64,000 nucleotides of DNA from Pseudoduganella umbonata (lineage in GTDB: Bacteria > Pseudomonadota > Gammaproteobacteria > Burkholderiales > Burkholderiaceae_D). The position numbers were made by a program, and so were the translations under genes. The notes below the pieces were generated by a model, which saw only the letters and a program-made list of their open reading frames with translations, did not search any database and had not been told where the DNA came from. Where the stretch lies: positions 522,440-586,439 of the forward strand of contig NZ_JACHXS010000001.1 of the NCBI RefSeq assembly GCF_014192225.1, given 5' to 3'. Of this stretch, positions 54,278 to 64,000 are shown piece after piece (position 1 is the first letter of the stretch; every line of letters begins with the position of its first letter).

Positions 54278-55570
54278 ATGAACAAGGCACCATTCGGCGC
54301 CAGGGCCAGGGCCGCCGTGCTGGCCCTGGCCCTGGCGCAGCTGCACGCGGCGCAGGCGGCCGCACAGGCGCCGCCAGCGCAGACGCCAGCGCAGACGCCA
54401 CTGAAGGCGACGGTGTCGCACTGGTGGACATCCGGCGGCGAATCGGCGGCGATCCGCCAGTTCGCCGATGCCTTTACCCGCGCCGGCGGCCAGTGGATCG
54501 ACCAGGCGGTCGCCGGCGCCGACCAGTCGCGCGCGTCGACGATCAACCGCATCGTCGGCGGCAATGCGCCGGTTGCCGCCCAGTTCAATACGTCGAAGCA
54601 GTTCCGCGACATCGTCGACCAGGGCCTGCTGAACAACCTGGACGACGTGGCCGCGAAGGGCAACTGGGACAATATCCTGCCCGGCACGATCATCGACGCC
54701 ATCAAGATCGACGGCCATTACTATGCCGCGCCCGTCGACATCCACATGCCCGCGTGGTTCTTCTACTCGAAAGCGGCCTATGCGAAGGCGGGCATCAGGG
54801 CCGAGCCGCGCAACTGGAACGAGTTCGTCGCCCAGCTGGAGCAGTTGAAGAAGGCGGGCCTGATCCCGCTCGCGTTCGGTGGCCAGGTGTGGCAGGAAAA
54901 GATCGTGTTCGACGCGATCTTCGCGCTGGTCGGCGGGCCCGAGCTGTACCTGCGGATCTACCGCGACCGCGACCTGAAGGCGGTGGCGTCGCCGGCGTTT
55001 CGCGAGGTGCTCGTGAAATTCAAGTCGCTGCGCGCCTACACGGACCGTGGCGCGCCCGGCCGCAACTGGAACGATGCGACGGCCCTGGTCGTGTCGGGGC
55101 GTGCCGGGGTGCAGATCATGGGCGACTGGGCAAAGGGCGAGTTCACGTCGGCGGGCCAGGTCGCGGGCCGTGATTTCGGCTGCTACCCGGGCTTCGGTCC
55201 GCGTCCGCCGTACATGGTGGCCGGCGATGCCTTCGTGTTCCCGAAGACGGCGAAACCGCAGGTCGTCAAGGCGCAGAAGCTGCTTGCCACGGTCATGACG
55301 GCGCCGGGTCCGCAGGCCGAGTTCAGTGCCCGCAAGGGATCGATTCCGATCCGGCCGGACGTCGACATGACGAAGCTGGACCTGTGCGCGCGGATGGGCA
55401 TCGAGATCATGCAGGACAAGTCGCGCCAGCTGCCGAACGCTGAAATGCTGCTCGATCCGGACCTGAACGGCGCGCTGCAGGATGTGCTGACGAACTACTG
55501 GAACCGCAACGAAACGCCGGAGCGCGCGCAGCAGGCCTTCGCCCAGGCCATCAGGGACAACACATGGTAG
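54278..55570 (+). CDS. Sugar ABC transporter, periplasmic binding protein
   Basis: The 430-residue protein has a signal peptide (AVLALALAQLHAAQAAAQA) and the family-1 carbohydrate-binding fold: VSHWWTSGGESAAIRQFADAF, YYAAPVDIHMPAWFFYSKAAYAKAG, AGVQIMGDWAKGEF and a C-terminal helix block. The WWTSGGE start is typical of binding proteins for glucose or beta-glucosides in Proteobacteria, though the ligand is not certain. The stop overlaps the permease gene by a few bases. Confidence 0.92.
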   Translation: MNKAPFGARARAAVLALALAQLHAAQAAAQAPPAQTPAQTPLKATVSHWWTSGGESAAIRQFADAFTRAGGQWIDQAVAGADQSRASTINRIVGGNAPVAAQFNTSKQFRDIVDQGLLNNLDDVAAKGNWDNILPGTIIDAIKIDGHYYAAPVDIHMPAWFFYSKAAYAKAGIRAEPRNWNEFVAQLEQLKKAGLIPLAFGGQVWQEKIVFDAIFALVGGPELYLRIYRDRDLKAVASPAFREVLVKFKSLRAYTDRGAPGRNWNDATALVVSGRAGVQIMGDWAKGEFTSAGQVAGRDFGCYPGFGPRPPYMVAGDAFVFPKTAKPQVVKAQKLLATVMTAPGPQAEFSARKGSIPIRPDVDMTKLDLCARMGIEIMQDKSRQLPNAEMLLDPDLNGALQDVLTNYWNRNETPERAQQAFAQAIRDNTW

Positions 55571-56487
55571 CCGCTCCGCGTCCTGTCCGACGTCCTGGCC
55601 GAACCTCCACGGCACGGGTGGCCTGCCTGTCGGCCTATCTTGCGCTGCTGCCGATGGCGCTGACGGCGCTCGGCGCCTATGTGCTGACCATCCTGTGGAC
55701 GGCGCGCGTCTCGGTGTCGTCGAGCCGCATCTTCCCGGCCGGCGACTTCGTCGGCATGGGCCAGTACGAGCGCCTGTTCCGCAACGCGCGCTGGCTGCTG
55801 TCGCTGGAGAACCTGGCGATCTACGGCCTGCTGTTCATCGCCGCCTGCCTGGTGCTGGGCTTCCTGCTGGCAGTCTTCATCGACCAGAAGGTCATGGCGG
55901 AAGGCACGCTGCGCACCGTGTTCCTGTACCCGTACGCGATGTCGTTCGTCGCCACCGGCCTGGTCTGGCAATGGATCCTGAACCCGGAGCTGGGCATCCA
56001 GGGCGTGGCCCGCCGGCTGGGCTTCGAGGACTTCACGTTCGACTGGATCGTCCAGCAGGACAAGGTGCTGTTCACCGTCGTCATCGCCACGGTATGGCAG
56101 GCCTCCGGGCTCGTGATGGCGCTGCTGCTGTCCGGCCTGCGCGGCATCGACGACGAGCTGTGGAAGGCCGCCCGCATCGACGGCATACCGGCCTGGCGGG
56201 TGTACGCATCGATCGTGCTGCCGATGCTGTGGCCGTCGGTCTCCACCGCGCTGATCCTGCTGTTCGTGATGGTCGTCAAGCTGTTCGATGCCGTCGTCGC
56301 GATGACGCAGGGCGGGCCCGGCACGGCCAGCGAAGTGCCGGCCAAGTTCATCATGGACTACCTGTTCGGCCGGGCCAATATCGGGCTGGCGTCGGCCGCC
56401 TCGATCGTGCTGCTGCTGACGGTGCTGGCGATCGTGGCGCCGCTGTACTACGCACGCGGCAAGGCCGTGCAAAGGGGGCAGCAATGA
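55564..56487 (+). CDS. Sugar ABC transporter permease, MalF type
   Basis: The 307-residue membrane protein has six predicted helices and the EAA loop (ELWKAARIDGIPAWRVYASIVLPML) that docks the ATPase. It follows the binding-protein gene with a short overlap, and its stop overlaps the next permease ATG (ATGA). Together the two permeases form the channel of a CUT1-type importer. Confidence 0.93.
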   Translation: MVAAPRPVRRPGRTSTARVACLSAYLALLPMALTALGAYVLTILWTARVSVSSSRIFPAGDFVGMGQYERLFRNARWLLSLENLAIYGLLFIAACLVLGFLLAVFIDQKVMAEGTLRTVFLYPYAMSFVATGLVWQWILNPELGIQGVARRLGFEDFTFDWIVQQDKVLFTVVIATVWQASGLVMALLLSGLRGIDDELWKAARIDGIPAWRVYASIVLPMLWPSVSTALILLFVMVVKLFDAVVAMTQGGPGTASEVPAKFIMDYLFGRANIGLASAASIVLLLTVLAIVAPLYYARGKAVQRGQQ

Positions 56488-57398
56488 AGCGCGACATGGA
56501 ATCGGCCGTGCGGCCGCCGCCTGCGCTGCCGGTGCGCCTGAGGCGTCCGCTGCTGACGCCGGGCCGCATCGGCATCTACCTGTTTCTCGCCACCGCCGCG
56601 CTGTTCTTCCTGGTGCCGCTGTACGTGATGCTGGTGACGTCGGTGAAGCCGATGGCCGAGATCCGTCTCGGCAATATCTTCGCGCTGCCGGCCGCGCCCA
56701 CGCTCGAACCGTGGCGCAACGCGTGGCAGGCGGCCTGCACGGGGCTCGAATGCGAAGGCATCCGCGGCGGCTTCTGGAATTCGGTGCGGATCACCGTGCC
56801 CAGCGTGCTGCTGTCGATCGCCCTGGGCGCCGTGAACGGCTATGCGCTGTCGTTCTGGCGGCCGCGCGGCGCCAACGCGCTGTTCGCGGTGCTGATGATC
56901 GGCGCATTCATTCCGGGCCAGGTGCTGCTGTATCCGCTGGTGCGGGCGCTGGCCGCGGTCGAACTGTACAGCAGCCTGCCGGGCATCGTCATCGTGCACG
57001 TGATTTTCGGCATGCCGATGATGACGCTGCTGTTCCGGAACTACTACGCTTCGCTGCCGCAGGAGCTGTTCAAGGCCGCGCGCATCGACGGCGGCGGCTT
57101 CTGGCGCATCTTCTTCGAGCTGATGCTGCCGATGTCGACGCCGGTGATCGTCGTCGCCGCGATCATGCAGGTGACGAACATCTGGAACGATTTCCTGCTC
57201 GGCCTCGTATTCGCCGGCTCGGACAACCTGCCGATGACGGTCCAGCTGAACAACATCATCAACACGACGACCGGCGAGCGGCAGTACAACGTGAACATGG
57301 CGGCGACGATCCTGACGTCGCTGGTACCGCTCGCGCTGTACTTCTTTTCCGGCCGCTGGTTCGTGCGCGGCATCGCCAGCGGCGCCGTCAAGGGTTGA
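56484..57398 (+). CDS. Sugar ABC transporter permease, MalG type
   Basis: The 304-residue protein has six helices, starting IGIYLFLATAALFFLVPLYVMLVTSVKP, and the EAA loop (ELFKAARIDGGGFWRIFFELMLPMSTP). GGGGGC-like ribosome site before the ATG. Second CUT1 permease of the operon. Confidence 0.93.
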   Translation: MKRDMESAVRPPPALPVRLRRPLLTPGRIGIYLFLATAALFFLVPLYVMLVTSVKPMAEIRLGNIFALPAAPTLEPWRNAWQAACTGLECEGIRGGFWNSVRITVPSVLLSIALGAVNGYALSFWRPRGANALFAVLMIGAFIPGQVLLYPLVRALAAVELYSSLPGIVIVHVIFGMPMMTLLFRNYYASLPQELFKAARIDGGGFWRIFFELMLPMSTPVIVVAAIMQVTNIWNDFLLGLVFAGSDNLPMTVQLNNIINTTTGERQYNVNMAATILTSLVPLALYFFSGRWFVRGIASGAVKG

Positions 57399-57446
57399 AT
57401 CGAAGGTCAAGTCTTGGGTCAAGAAGGTCAATCAAGGGGTAATCCG

Positions 57447-58502
<1,056 letters not shown>

Positions 58503-58626
58503 CGCCACACACCGTTTTGCAGTACATGCCGCGCGAGCGGCGGGAACCGTCACGCGTGCACGGCAGGGCCGGCGCACGCCCGCGGAATGAAGTCCACGTC
58601 AACCACAGGGAAGAAGAGGGCAGATC

Positions 58627-60150
58627 ATGAAACAGTTCAGGAAGAGCGCGCTGGCGCTGGCGGTCGCGGCGATGAATGTGACGACAGGTGCCGCGCTGAG
58701 TGCCAGTCCGGCGCACGCGCAGACCGGCACGGGGGCGGCCGAAGGCGCCGCGGACCGCGCCAATGCGGCCGGCGGCGGTCTGGAACGCATCGTCGTGACG
58801 GCGAACCGGCGCGACCAGCTGGTGCAGGATACGCCGCTGGCCGTGTCGGCGTTCACGCAGGATACGCTGCAGAACAACCAGGTCAAGGACCTGGCGTCGC
58901 TGACGGCGCTGGTACCCAGCCTCGTCGTCGAGCCGCACAGCGACTCCGGCGGCGTGCACGTCTACATGCGCGGCGTGGGCTCGGCCAACCACACGGAGCT
59001 GGGCGACCCGGCCGTGGCGTTCTATGTCGACGGCATCTACCTGCCGCGCCCGCAGGGCGCCACCGCGCTGATGTACGACCTGTCGCACGTCGAGGTGGCG
59101 CGCGGGCCGCAGGGCACGCTGAACGGCCGCAACTCGACCGCGGGCGCCGTCAATCTCGTGTCGGCGGCGCCGAACACGACCAAGCTGCTCGGCTCGGCCT
59201 CGATTGTCGTGGGCAACCACCACCGCATCCAGACCCAGGGCATGATCAACATACCGTTCGGCCCGAACATTGCGCTGCGGGTGGCGGCGATCAAGGACAG
59301 CCACGACGGCTACGTGGACTTCGCGCGCGGCTCGAACGTGCCTCCCGGGGCCGACAGGTACGGCGCCCAGGACCAGTCCGGCGCGCGCGCCACGCTGCTG
59401 TGGAAAATCCTGCCGACGCTGAAGGCCACCTTCATCGCCGACTACTACGAGGACCAGGGCGCCGGCAGCATCTACCTGCCCATCGAGACGCAGGGGCGCG
59501 ACCGGTGGAGCGCCGTGATCGATACGCCCGGCGTGCTGGACCAGTCGATCACCACTTACAAGACGAAGTGGAACTGGGCGCTGAACGACGCGGTGGACGT
59601 CCAGTACCTGGGCAGCTGGAGCCGGCTGAAACGCAGCAATGCGAGCGACGCGGACGCGGGCCTGTACCTGGGCTTCAAGGCCGAGAACCGCACCGAGTGG
59701 GGCCAGTTCGACAGTCACTCCAACGAGCTGCAGTTCCGCTCCGCCGAGGGCGGCGCGATCGAGTGGGTGGCCGGGCTGTTCGAATTTGGCGAGAAGAACA
59801 AGATCCGCTTCGACATCGACCGCAGCCAGATCTCCGAGGCGGCCCTGCAGCAGGACCTGGCGAACGGCAACGTGATCTTCGTGCAGCCCACCGTGGGCCA
59901 GTACGCATCGGCGATGACCTTCATCCAGGGCGACCGGCAGCTGAAATCGAAAGCGGTCTTCGCGCAGGGCAGCTGGAACCTGGACGAACGCTACAAGGTC
60001 ACGGCCGGGGCACGCTACACGAAGGACCACAAGTTCGACCGGGGCGGGCAGAACTGGGCGTGCCCGAACTGGCCGGACAACGCGCCGCGCGGCACCACGG
60101 TATTGACGCCGAACCAGGTCGCGCCGGCCAGGGCGCCGCCCGCCCGGTGA
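58627..60150 (+). pseudogene. TonB-dependent receptor, C-terminally truncated
   Basis: The frame gives 507 residues: signal peptide, TonB box region, a complete plug domain (DLASLTALVPSLVVEP, GGVHVYMRGVGSANH, VARGPQGTLNGRNSTAGAVNLVS) and only about half of the beta-barrel, up to YKVTAGARYTKDHKF. Receptors of this type are 750-850 residues. The last seven codons are not barrel-like; the sequence there is the antisense of the truncated LacI gene. A receptor lacking the last strands should not insert properly. By place it served the sugar operon as outer-membrane importer. Confidence 0.82.
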
Positions 60151-60635
60151 TCGGGGCAGAAGCATGCTTCCGGCAGCGCCGGGTGCGCGCGGTTCAGGAA
60201 GGCGATGCGCGGGTGCAGGCGCTGCAGCATCAGCAGGTCGTCGTCGCGCAGGTCGTGCGCGAGCACGACGATGCCGTCGCAGTCGCGGCCGATCAGGAAC
60301 TTGACGGCCTCGATGGCCTCCTCGCGCGGCGGCAGCGGACCGCATCCGGTCGCCACCACGACATGGCGGCGCAGCGCACGCAGTTCCACGTCGGTCTGTT
60401 TCAGGATGGTGCCGTAGTAGGCGCCGAAGAAGGTGGGGGCGAAGATGCCGATCATGCCCAGCGACTGGGCCGACAGGGAGCGGCCGATCGACGACGGCCG
60501 GAACTTCAGCGCCTCGACGGCTTCCTGCACGCGGCGCTGCGCGTCGGCGGAAACGGGGCCGGAACCGGTGATGGCGCGCGACGCGGTGGACATGCCGACA
60601 CCGGCAAGGGTTGCAACGTCCTTCAGCGTGGCCAA
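60015..60635 (-). pseudogene. LacI-family repressor, truncated after about 170 residues
   Basis: From a TTG start at 60635 (GAGGGAG ribosome site) the product shows the HTH TLKDVATLAGVGMSTASRAI and hinge ALKFRPSSIGRSLSAQS, and the first half of the ligand-binding domain (IGIFAPTFFGAYYGTIL, DGIVVLAHDL, FLNRAHP). After about residue 170 (CPDHRAGGALAG) the LacI pattern stops and the frame continues as antisense of the receptor gene. Normal length is about 340. The DNA-binding part is intact, so it may still bind the operators but should not sense sugar. Confidence 0.82.
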
Positions 60636-60727
60636 GCGACACTCCCTCGAATGAGACGGGCTATGGTAGCACGGGGCCACTTCAGGTAAAATAGACGATT
60701 GGTCCGAACATTCGTTGACACTTGAAC

Positions 60728-62119
60728 ATGCAATCTCAGCCACTTTCCCGTCTTACCAAGCCCGCCGATGGATCGCCAGCACCCAAGGTAGGTTTTGTTT
60801 CGCTCGGCTGCCCGAAGGCGCTGGTCGATTCCGAGCAGATCCTCACGCAGCTGCGCGCGGAAGGCTATGACACCGCCAAGTCGTACGCCGGCGCCGATCT
60901 CGTCATCGTCAACACCTGCGGCTTCATCGATGCCGCGGTGCAGGAATCGCTCGATGCGATCGGCGAGGCGCTGGCCGAGAACGGCAAGGTCATCGTGACC
61001 GGCTGCCTGGGCGCGAAGAAGGATGCCGCCGGCGACGACCTGATCCAGAAGATCCACCCGAAGGTGCTGGCCGTGACCGGTCCGCACGCGGTAGGCGAGG
61101 TGATGGCGCAGGTGCACACGCACCTGCCCAAGCCGCACGAGCCGTTCATCGACCTGGTGCCGCCGCAGGGCGTGAGGCTGACGCCGAAGCACTATGCCTA
61201 CCTGAAGATTTCCGAGGGCTGCAACCACCGCTGCTCGTTCTGCATCATCCCGTCGATGCGGGGCGACCTGGTGTCGCGTCCGATCGGCGAACTGATGATG
61301 GAAGCGGAAAACCTGTTCAAGGCGGGCGTCAAGGAACTGCTGGTGATCTCTCAGGACACGTCGGCCTACGGCATCGACGTCAAGTTCCGCTCCGGCTTCT
61401 GGAACGGCCGCCCGGTGAAGACGCACATGACGCAGCTGACCGAAGCACTGGGCCAGCTGGCCGCGCAGTACGGTGCGTGGGTGCGCCTCCATTACGTCTA
61501 TCCGTACCCGCACGTGGACGAGATCATCCCGATGATGAGCGGCGGCCACGTGCTGCCTTACCTCGACATTCCGATGCAGCACGCCCACCCGGAAGTGCTG
61601 AAGCGGATGAAGCGTCCGGCCTCCGGCGAGAAGAACCTGGAGCGCATCCTGAAATGGCGCCAGATGAATCCCGACCTGACGATCCGTTCGACCTTCATCG
61701 CCGGCTTCCCGGGCGAGACCGAAGCGGAGTTCGAGTACCTGCTGGACTTCCTGAAGGAAGCGCAGATCGACCGGCTGGGCTGCTTCGCCTATTCGCCGGT
61801 GGAAGGCGCCACCGCCAACGAGATCGCCAACCCGGTGCCGGAAGAACTGCGCGAGGAACGCCGCGGCCGCGTGATGCTGCTGCAGGAGGAAATCTCGCGG
61901 GCGCGCCTGAAGGCCAAGGTCGGCAAGACCATCAAGGTGCTCATCGACGAGCTGACCCCGTCCGGCGCGATCGGCCGCTCGGCCGCCGATGCGCCCGAGA
62001 TCGACGGCGTGGTCCACGTCAAGAAGCCGTTCGAGCCGCACAAGAAGCTGGCTGTCGGGCAGTTCTTCGATGTCGAGATCACGCGCGCCGATGCGCACGA
62101 CCTGTGGGGCGATGCGTAA
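60728..62119 (+). CDS. rimO: Ribosomal protein S12 methylthiotransferase RimO
   Basis: The 463-residue radical-SAM enzyme adds a methylthio group to Asp89 of ribosomal protein S12. It shows the N-terminal cluster cysteines ([26 protein letters not shown]), the radical SAM motif CNHRCSFC and a C-terminal TRAM domain (KTIKVLIDE). ATG at 60728. Followed by a strong terminator. Confidence 0.96.
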   Translation: MQSQPLSRLTKPADGSPAPKVGFVSLGCPKALVDSEQILTQLRAEGYDTAKSYAGADLVIVNTCGFIDAAVQESLDAIGEALAENGKVIVTGCLGAKKDAAGDDLIQKIHPKVLAVTGPHAVGEVMAQVHTHLPKPHEPFIDLVPPQGVRLTPKHYAYLKISEGCNHRCSFCIIPSMRGDLVSRPIGELMMEAENLFKAGVKELLVISQDTSAYGIDVKFRSGFWNGRPVKTHMTQLTEALGQLAAQYGAWVRLHYVYPYPHVDEIIPMMSGGHVLPYLDIPMQHAHPEVLKRMKRPASGEKNLERILKWRQMNPDLTIRSTFIAGFPGETEAEFEYLLDFLKEAQIDRLGCFAYSPVEGATANEIANPVPEELREERRGRVMLLQEEISRARLKAKVGKTIKVLIDELTPSGAIGRSAADAPEIDGVVHVKKPFEPHKKLAVGQFFDVEITRADAHDLWGDA

Positions 62120-62156
62120 CGCTGCGTAACGCTACCTAACGCACGCTACAATGCAG

Positions 62157-62184
62157 GGCGGACCATCACGGTCCGCCTTTTTTT
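62157..62184 (+). terminator. Rho-independent terminator of rimO
   Basis: A perfect 8-bp hairpin (GGCGGACC / GGTCCGCC, 5-nt loop) followed by seven T residues, 38 bp after the rimO stop. Confidence 0.92.
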
Positions 62185-62227
62185 ATGCCCGCAATGTTAT
62201 CCCGACTTCTGCCCGACCGACGCTGAC

Positions 62228-63409
62228 ATGACCACCAAGAAAATCTCCCCGCAGACCGCGCTGATCCATTCGGAGTATGAACCGCCGGCCGGCTTCGGCG
62301 CGTTCCCGCCCGCCATCCACCACGCCTCGACGGTGCTGTTCCCGAACGTGGCGGCGCTCCGCTCGGGCGACTGGAAGGACAAGAGCGCCTACACCTACGG
62401 CCTGCACGGCACGCCCACCACGTTCACGCTGGAAGCACGCCTGGCGCAGATCGAGGGCGGCACCGATTGCCTGCTGGCGCCGTCCGGCCTGGCGGCCATC
62501 GCGATGGTCGACTTCGCGCTGCTGAAGACGGGCGACGACGTGCTGCTGCCCGATAACATCTACAACCCGAACCGCGTGCTGGGCAACTGGCTGCAGGAGT
62601 CGATGGGTATCACGGCGCGCTACTACGATCCGCTGGTCGGCGCAGGCATCGCGGCACTGATCCAGCCGAACACGCGGCTGATCTGGACCGAGGCGCCCGG
62701 CTCCGTATCGATGGAAGTGCCGGACCTGCCGGCGATCTGCGCCGCCGCCAAGGCGAAGGGTGTGGCGGTTGCCCTGGACAACACCTGGTCCGCCGGCATC
62801 GCACTGCGCGCGTTCGAGCTCGGCGTCGACATCGTCGTGCAGGCGCTGACAAAGTACCAGTCCGGCGGCGCCGACGTGCTGATGGGCGCCGTCATCACGC
62901 GCGACGACGGGCAGCCCGGCGGCCTGCACGACCGGCTGTCGCTGTCGCACATGCGGCTCGGCTACGGCGTCGGCGCCGACGATGCCTACCTCGTGATGCG
63001 CGGCCTGCCGACGATGAAGCTGCGTTTCGATGCGCACGATGCCGGCGCCCGCACGGTCGCCGCATGGTTGTCGGCGCGGCCCGAGATCGCGAAAGTGCTG
63101 CACCCGGCGTTCGAGGATTGTCCGGGACATGAAACGTGGAAGCGCGACTTCACCGGTGCCGGCGGCCTGTTCTCGGTCCTGTTCGATGCGCGCTACACCG
63201 AGGAGCAGACCGACCGCTTCATCGATTCGCTGAAGCTGTTCAAGATCGGCTACAGCTGGGGTGGGCCGAACAGCCTGTGCGTGCCGTACCGCATCCAGGC
63301 GATGCGGCGCGGCTGGCCCGACGCCGGTATTCTCGTGCGCTTCAATATCGGGCTGGAAGATCCGGCCGACCTGATCGCCGATATCGAGGCGGCGCTGGCG
63401 CTCATGTGA
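62228..63409 (+). CDS. metC: Cystathionine beta-lyase
   Basis: The 393-residue PLP enzyme of the Cys/Met metabolism family splits cystathionine to homocysteine. It shows YGLHGTPTTFTLEARLAQIEGG, APSGLAAIAM, ALDNTWSAGI and the PLP lysine in ALTKYQSGGADVLMG. The YSWGGPNSLC stretch in the C-terminal domain favours beta-lyase over gamma-synthase. No neighbouring methionine genes are seen. Confidence 0.9.
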   Translation: MTTKKISPQTALIHSEYEPPAGFGAFPPAIHHASTVLFPNVAALRSGDWKDKSAYTYGLHGTPTTFTLEARLAQIEGGTDCLLAPSGLAAIAMVDFALLKTGDDVLLPDNIYNPNRVLGNWLQESMGITARYYDPLVGAGIAALIQPNTRLIWTEAPGSVSMEVPDLPAICAAAKAKGVAVALDNTWSAGIALRAFELGVDIVVQALTKYQSGGADVLMGAVITRDDGQPGGLHDRLSLSHMRLGYGVGADDAYLVMRGLPTMKLRFDAHDAGARTVAAWLSARPEIAKVLHPAFEDCPGHETWKRDFTGAGGLFSVLFDARYTEEQTDRFIDSLKLFKIGYSWGGPNSLCVPYRIQAMRRGWPDAGILVRFNIGLEDPADLIADIEAALALM

Positions 63410-63424
63410 TCCCTGTCGTTATCG

Positions 63425-63461
63425 GTAGGCACCGCCTATCGCTGCGATGGAGTAATTCAAT
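63425..63461 (+). promoter_or_regulatory. OxyR-type binding site
   Basis: Four tetranucleotides with exact 7-bp spacers, GTAG-N7-CTAT-N7-ATGG-N7-CAAT, match the E. coli OxyR pattern ATAG-N7-CTAT-N7-ATAG-N7-CTAT in 13 of 16 positions. It lies 105 bp before the ATG of the next gene and points to peroxide-induced expression. Confidence 0.6.
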
Positions 63462-63566
63462 CGGCCAGTGCCTTTCAAACAATGGATCCGCCTGCTTTAA
63501 TGAAAAAGCAAGTCTGTCAAAGGAGAAGTCTGCCAGCCCTTCATTCATAACGACAAGGAGGAGTCA

Positions 63567-64000
63567 TGAAAGCTTCATGCGGCAAGGTTTCATACAGGCC
63601 GTTGGTCGGTGCCGTCGCCATCGCCCTGGCGCTGGTCCCGGCACTGGTCTGGACACAGGATGCCAGACCCAAGCCACCTCCGGCGCAGCTGCCGAGCAGC
63701 TACATGAAGGTCGACATCACCGAGCCGTTCCAGGTGACGATGGAGCGGATGAAGGCGGCGCGGCCCGCCATCGAGCGCCGCCAGCAGGACCTGCTGGCGC
63801 AGCGCTACGACCTGGCGAACCGGCCGGCGGCGGGCGTGACGATGTTTCGCGGAAAGCCCGTGCAGGCGGGCGTGCGCGTCAAGCTGCCGCGCGGCGTGAC
63901 CTGGCAGCAGCTTGCGGGCATGCGCCCCGAGGACGTCAAGGCGAAAGGCCTGTTCCCGGCCGGCTTCCTGCCGCTGTCGCATCCGAACCATCCGGAAGGG
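63567..64000 (+). CDS. Secreted protein, N-terminal part, possibly a peroxide-induced cytochrome-like protein
   Basis: The 5' part (144 codons, open at the window edge) begins after a very strong AAGGAGGAG ribosome site. It has a signal peptide (VGAVAIALALVPALVW) and a mature start (SSYMKVDITEPFQVTMERMKAARPAIERRQ) and LFPAGFLPLSHPNHPEG. From memory this resembles secreted proteins often labelled cytochrome B6/di-heme type in related genera, but no CxxCH motif falls within the part seen, so the function is open. An OxyR-type site lies upstream. Confidence 0.6.

Noticed and set aside
52769-55615. Open frame of 948 codons on the minus strand
   Set aside because: It is antisense to the GH1 and binding-protein genes, which have clear catalytic motifs and a signal peptide. 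Its own translation is Arg/His/Val-rich with no family motif, a usual artefact of high-GC codon use.

Overview
The window reads as chromosomal DNA of a GC-rich betaproteobacterium, most likely Oxalobacteraceae (Massilia, Duganella or Pseudoduganella type). The reasons are the gene families and their order: a full MSHA pilus locus, phaC/phaR, bamD beside rluD, a pectin lyase, and short intergenic GGTGTCNGACACC palindromes that I associate from memory with these genera. No rRNA, tRNA, CRISPR array, prophage or intact insertion sequence was seen.

Layout. 1-10.6 kb: the 5' part of a catalase gene, a secreted NHL-propeller protein with an M23-like domain, a lipid kinase, a family-11 rhamnogalacturonan lyase, a LuxR-type regulator and a 993-residue T1SS-143/DUF5801-type protein. 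10.8-42.9 kb is the core of the window: two type IV pilus/secretion machines of the MSHA type lie head to head around a 134-bp gap at 26.3 kb. The rightward set (26.4-42.9 kb) is a near-complete MSHA locus in the order mshE, G, F, one main pilin, C, D, O, P, Q, then I, a PilN-like gene, J, K, L, M, N. The leftward set (26.3-11.0 kb) is a diverged second set: an ABC ATPase, an MshM-like ATPase, an MshL-like secretin, an MshN-like TPR protein, an MshE-like ATPase, an MshG-like platform protein, a PilM/PilN-like protein, an MshJ-like and an MshK-like protein, two sister prepilins, an ABC-2 permease, a conserved protein of unknown function and one more prepilin. The ABC ATPase and permease sit near opposite ends of this set. 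Prepilin peptidase and PilT are not in the window.

42.9-52.4 kb: a repeat cluster, a degenerate HD-GYP protein, an aminotransferase, a lone PIN protein, yaaA, bamD, rluD, pgeF, a small membrane protein, phaC and phaR. 52.6-60.6 kb: a sugar-uptake operon (GH1 glycosidase, ABC binding protein, two permeases, ATPase) behind a sigma-70 promoter flanked by two LacI-type palindromes, followed by a TonB-dependent receptor and a convergent LacI-family gene. Both of these last genes lose their 3' ends at the same point, which indicates a deletion. 60.7-64 kb: rimO with a strong terminator, a cystathionine beta-lyase and the start of a secreted protein with a well-spaced OxyR-type site upstream.

Most genes within the pilus clusters overlap by ATGA or TGATG, so translation is probably coupled. 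The clearest novelty candidates are the second MSHA-like machine with its embedded ABC transporter, the differing c-di-GMP motifs of the two MshE-type ATPases, the TonB/LacI deletion scar, and the directly repeated palindrome clusters that bracket the pilus region.
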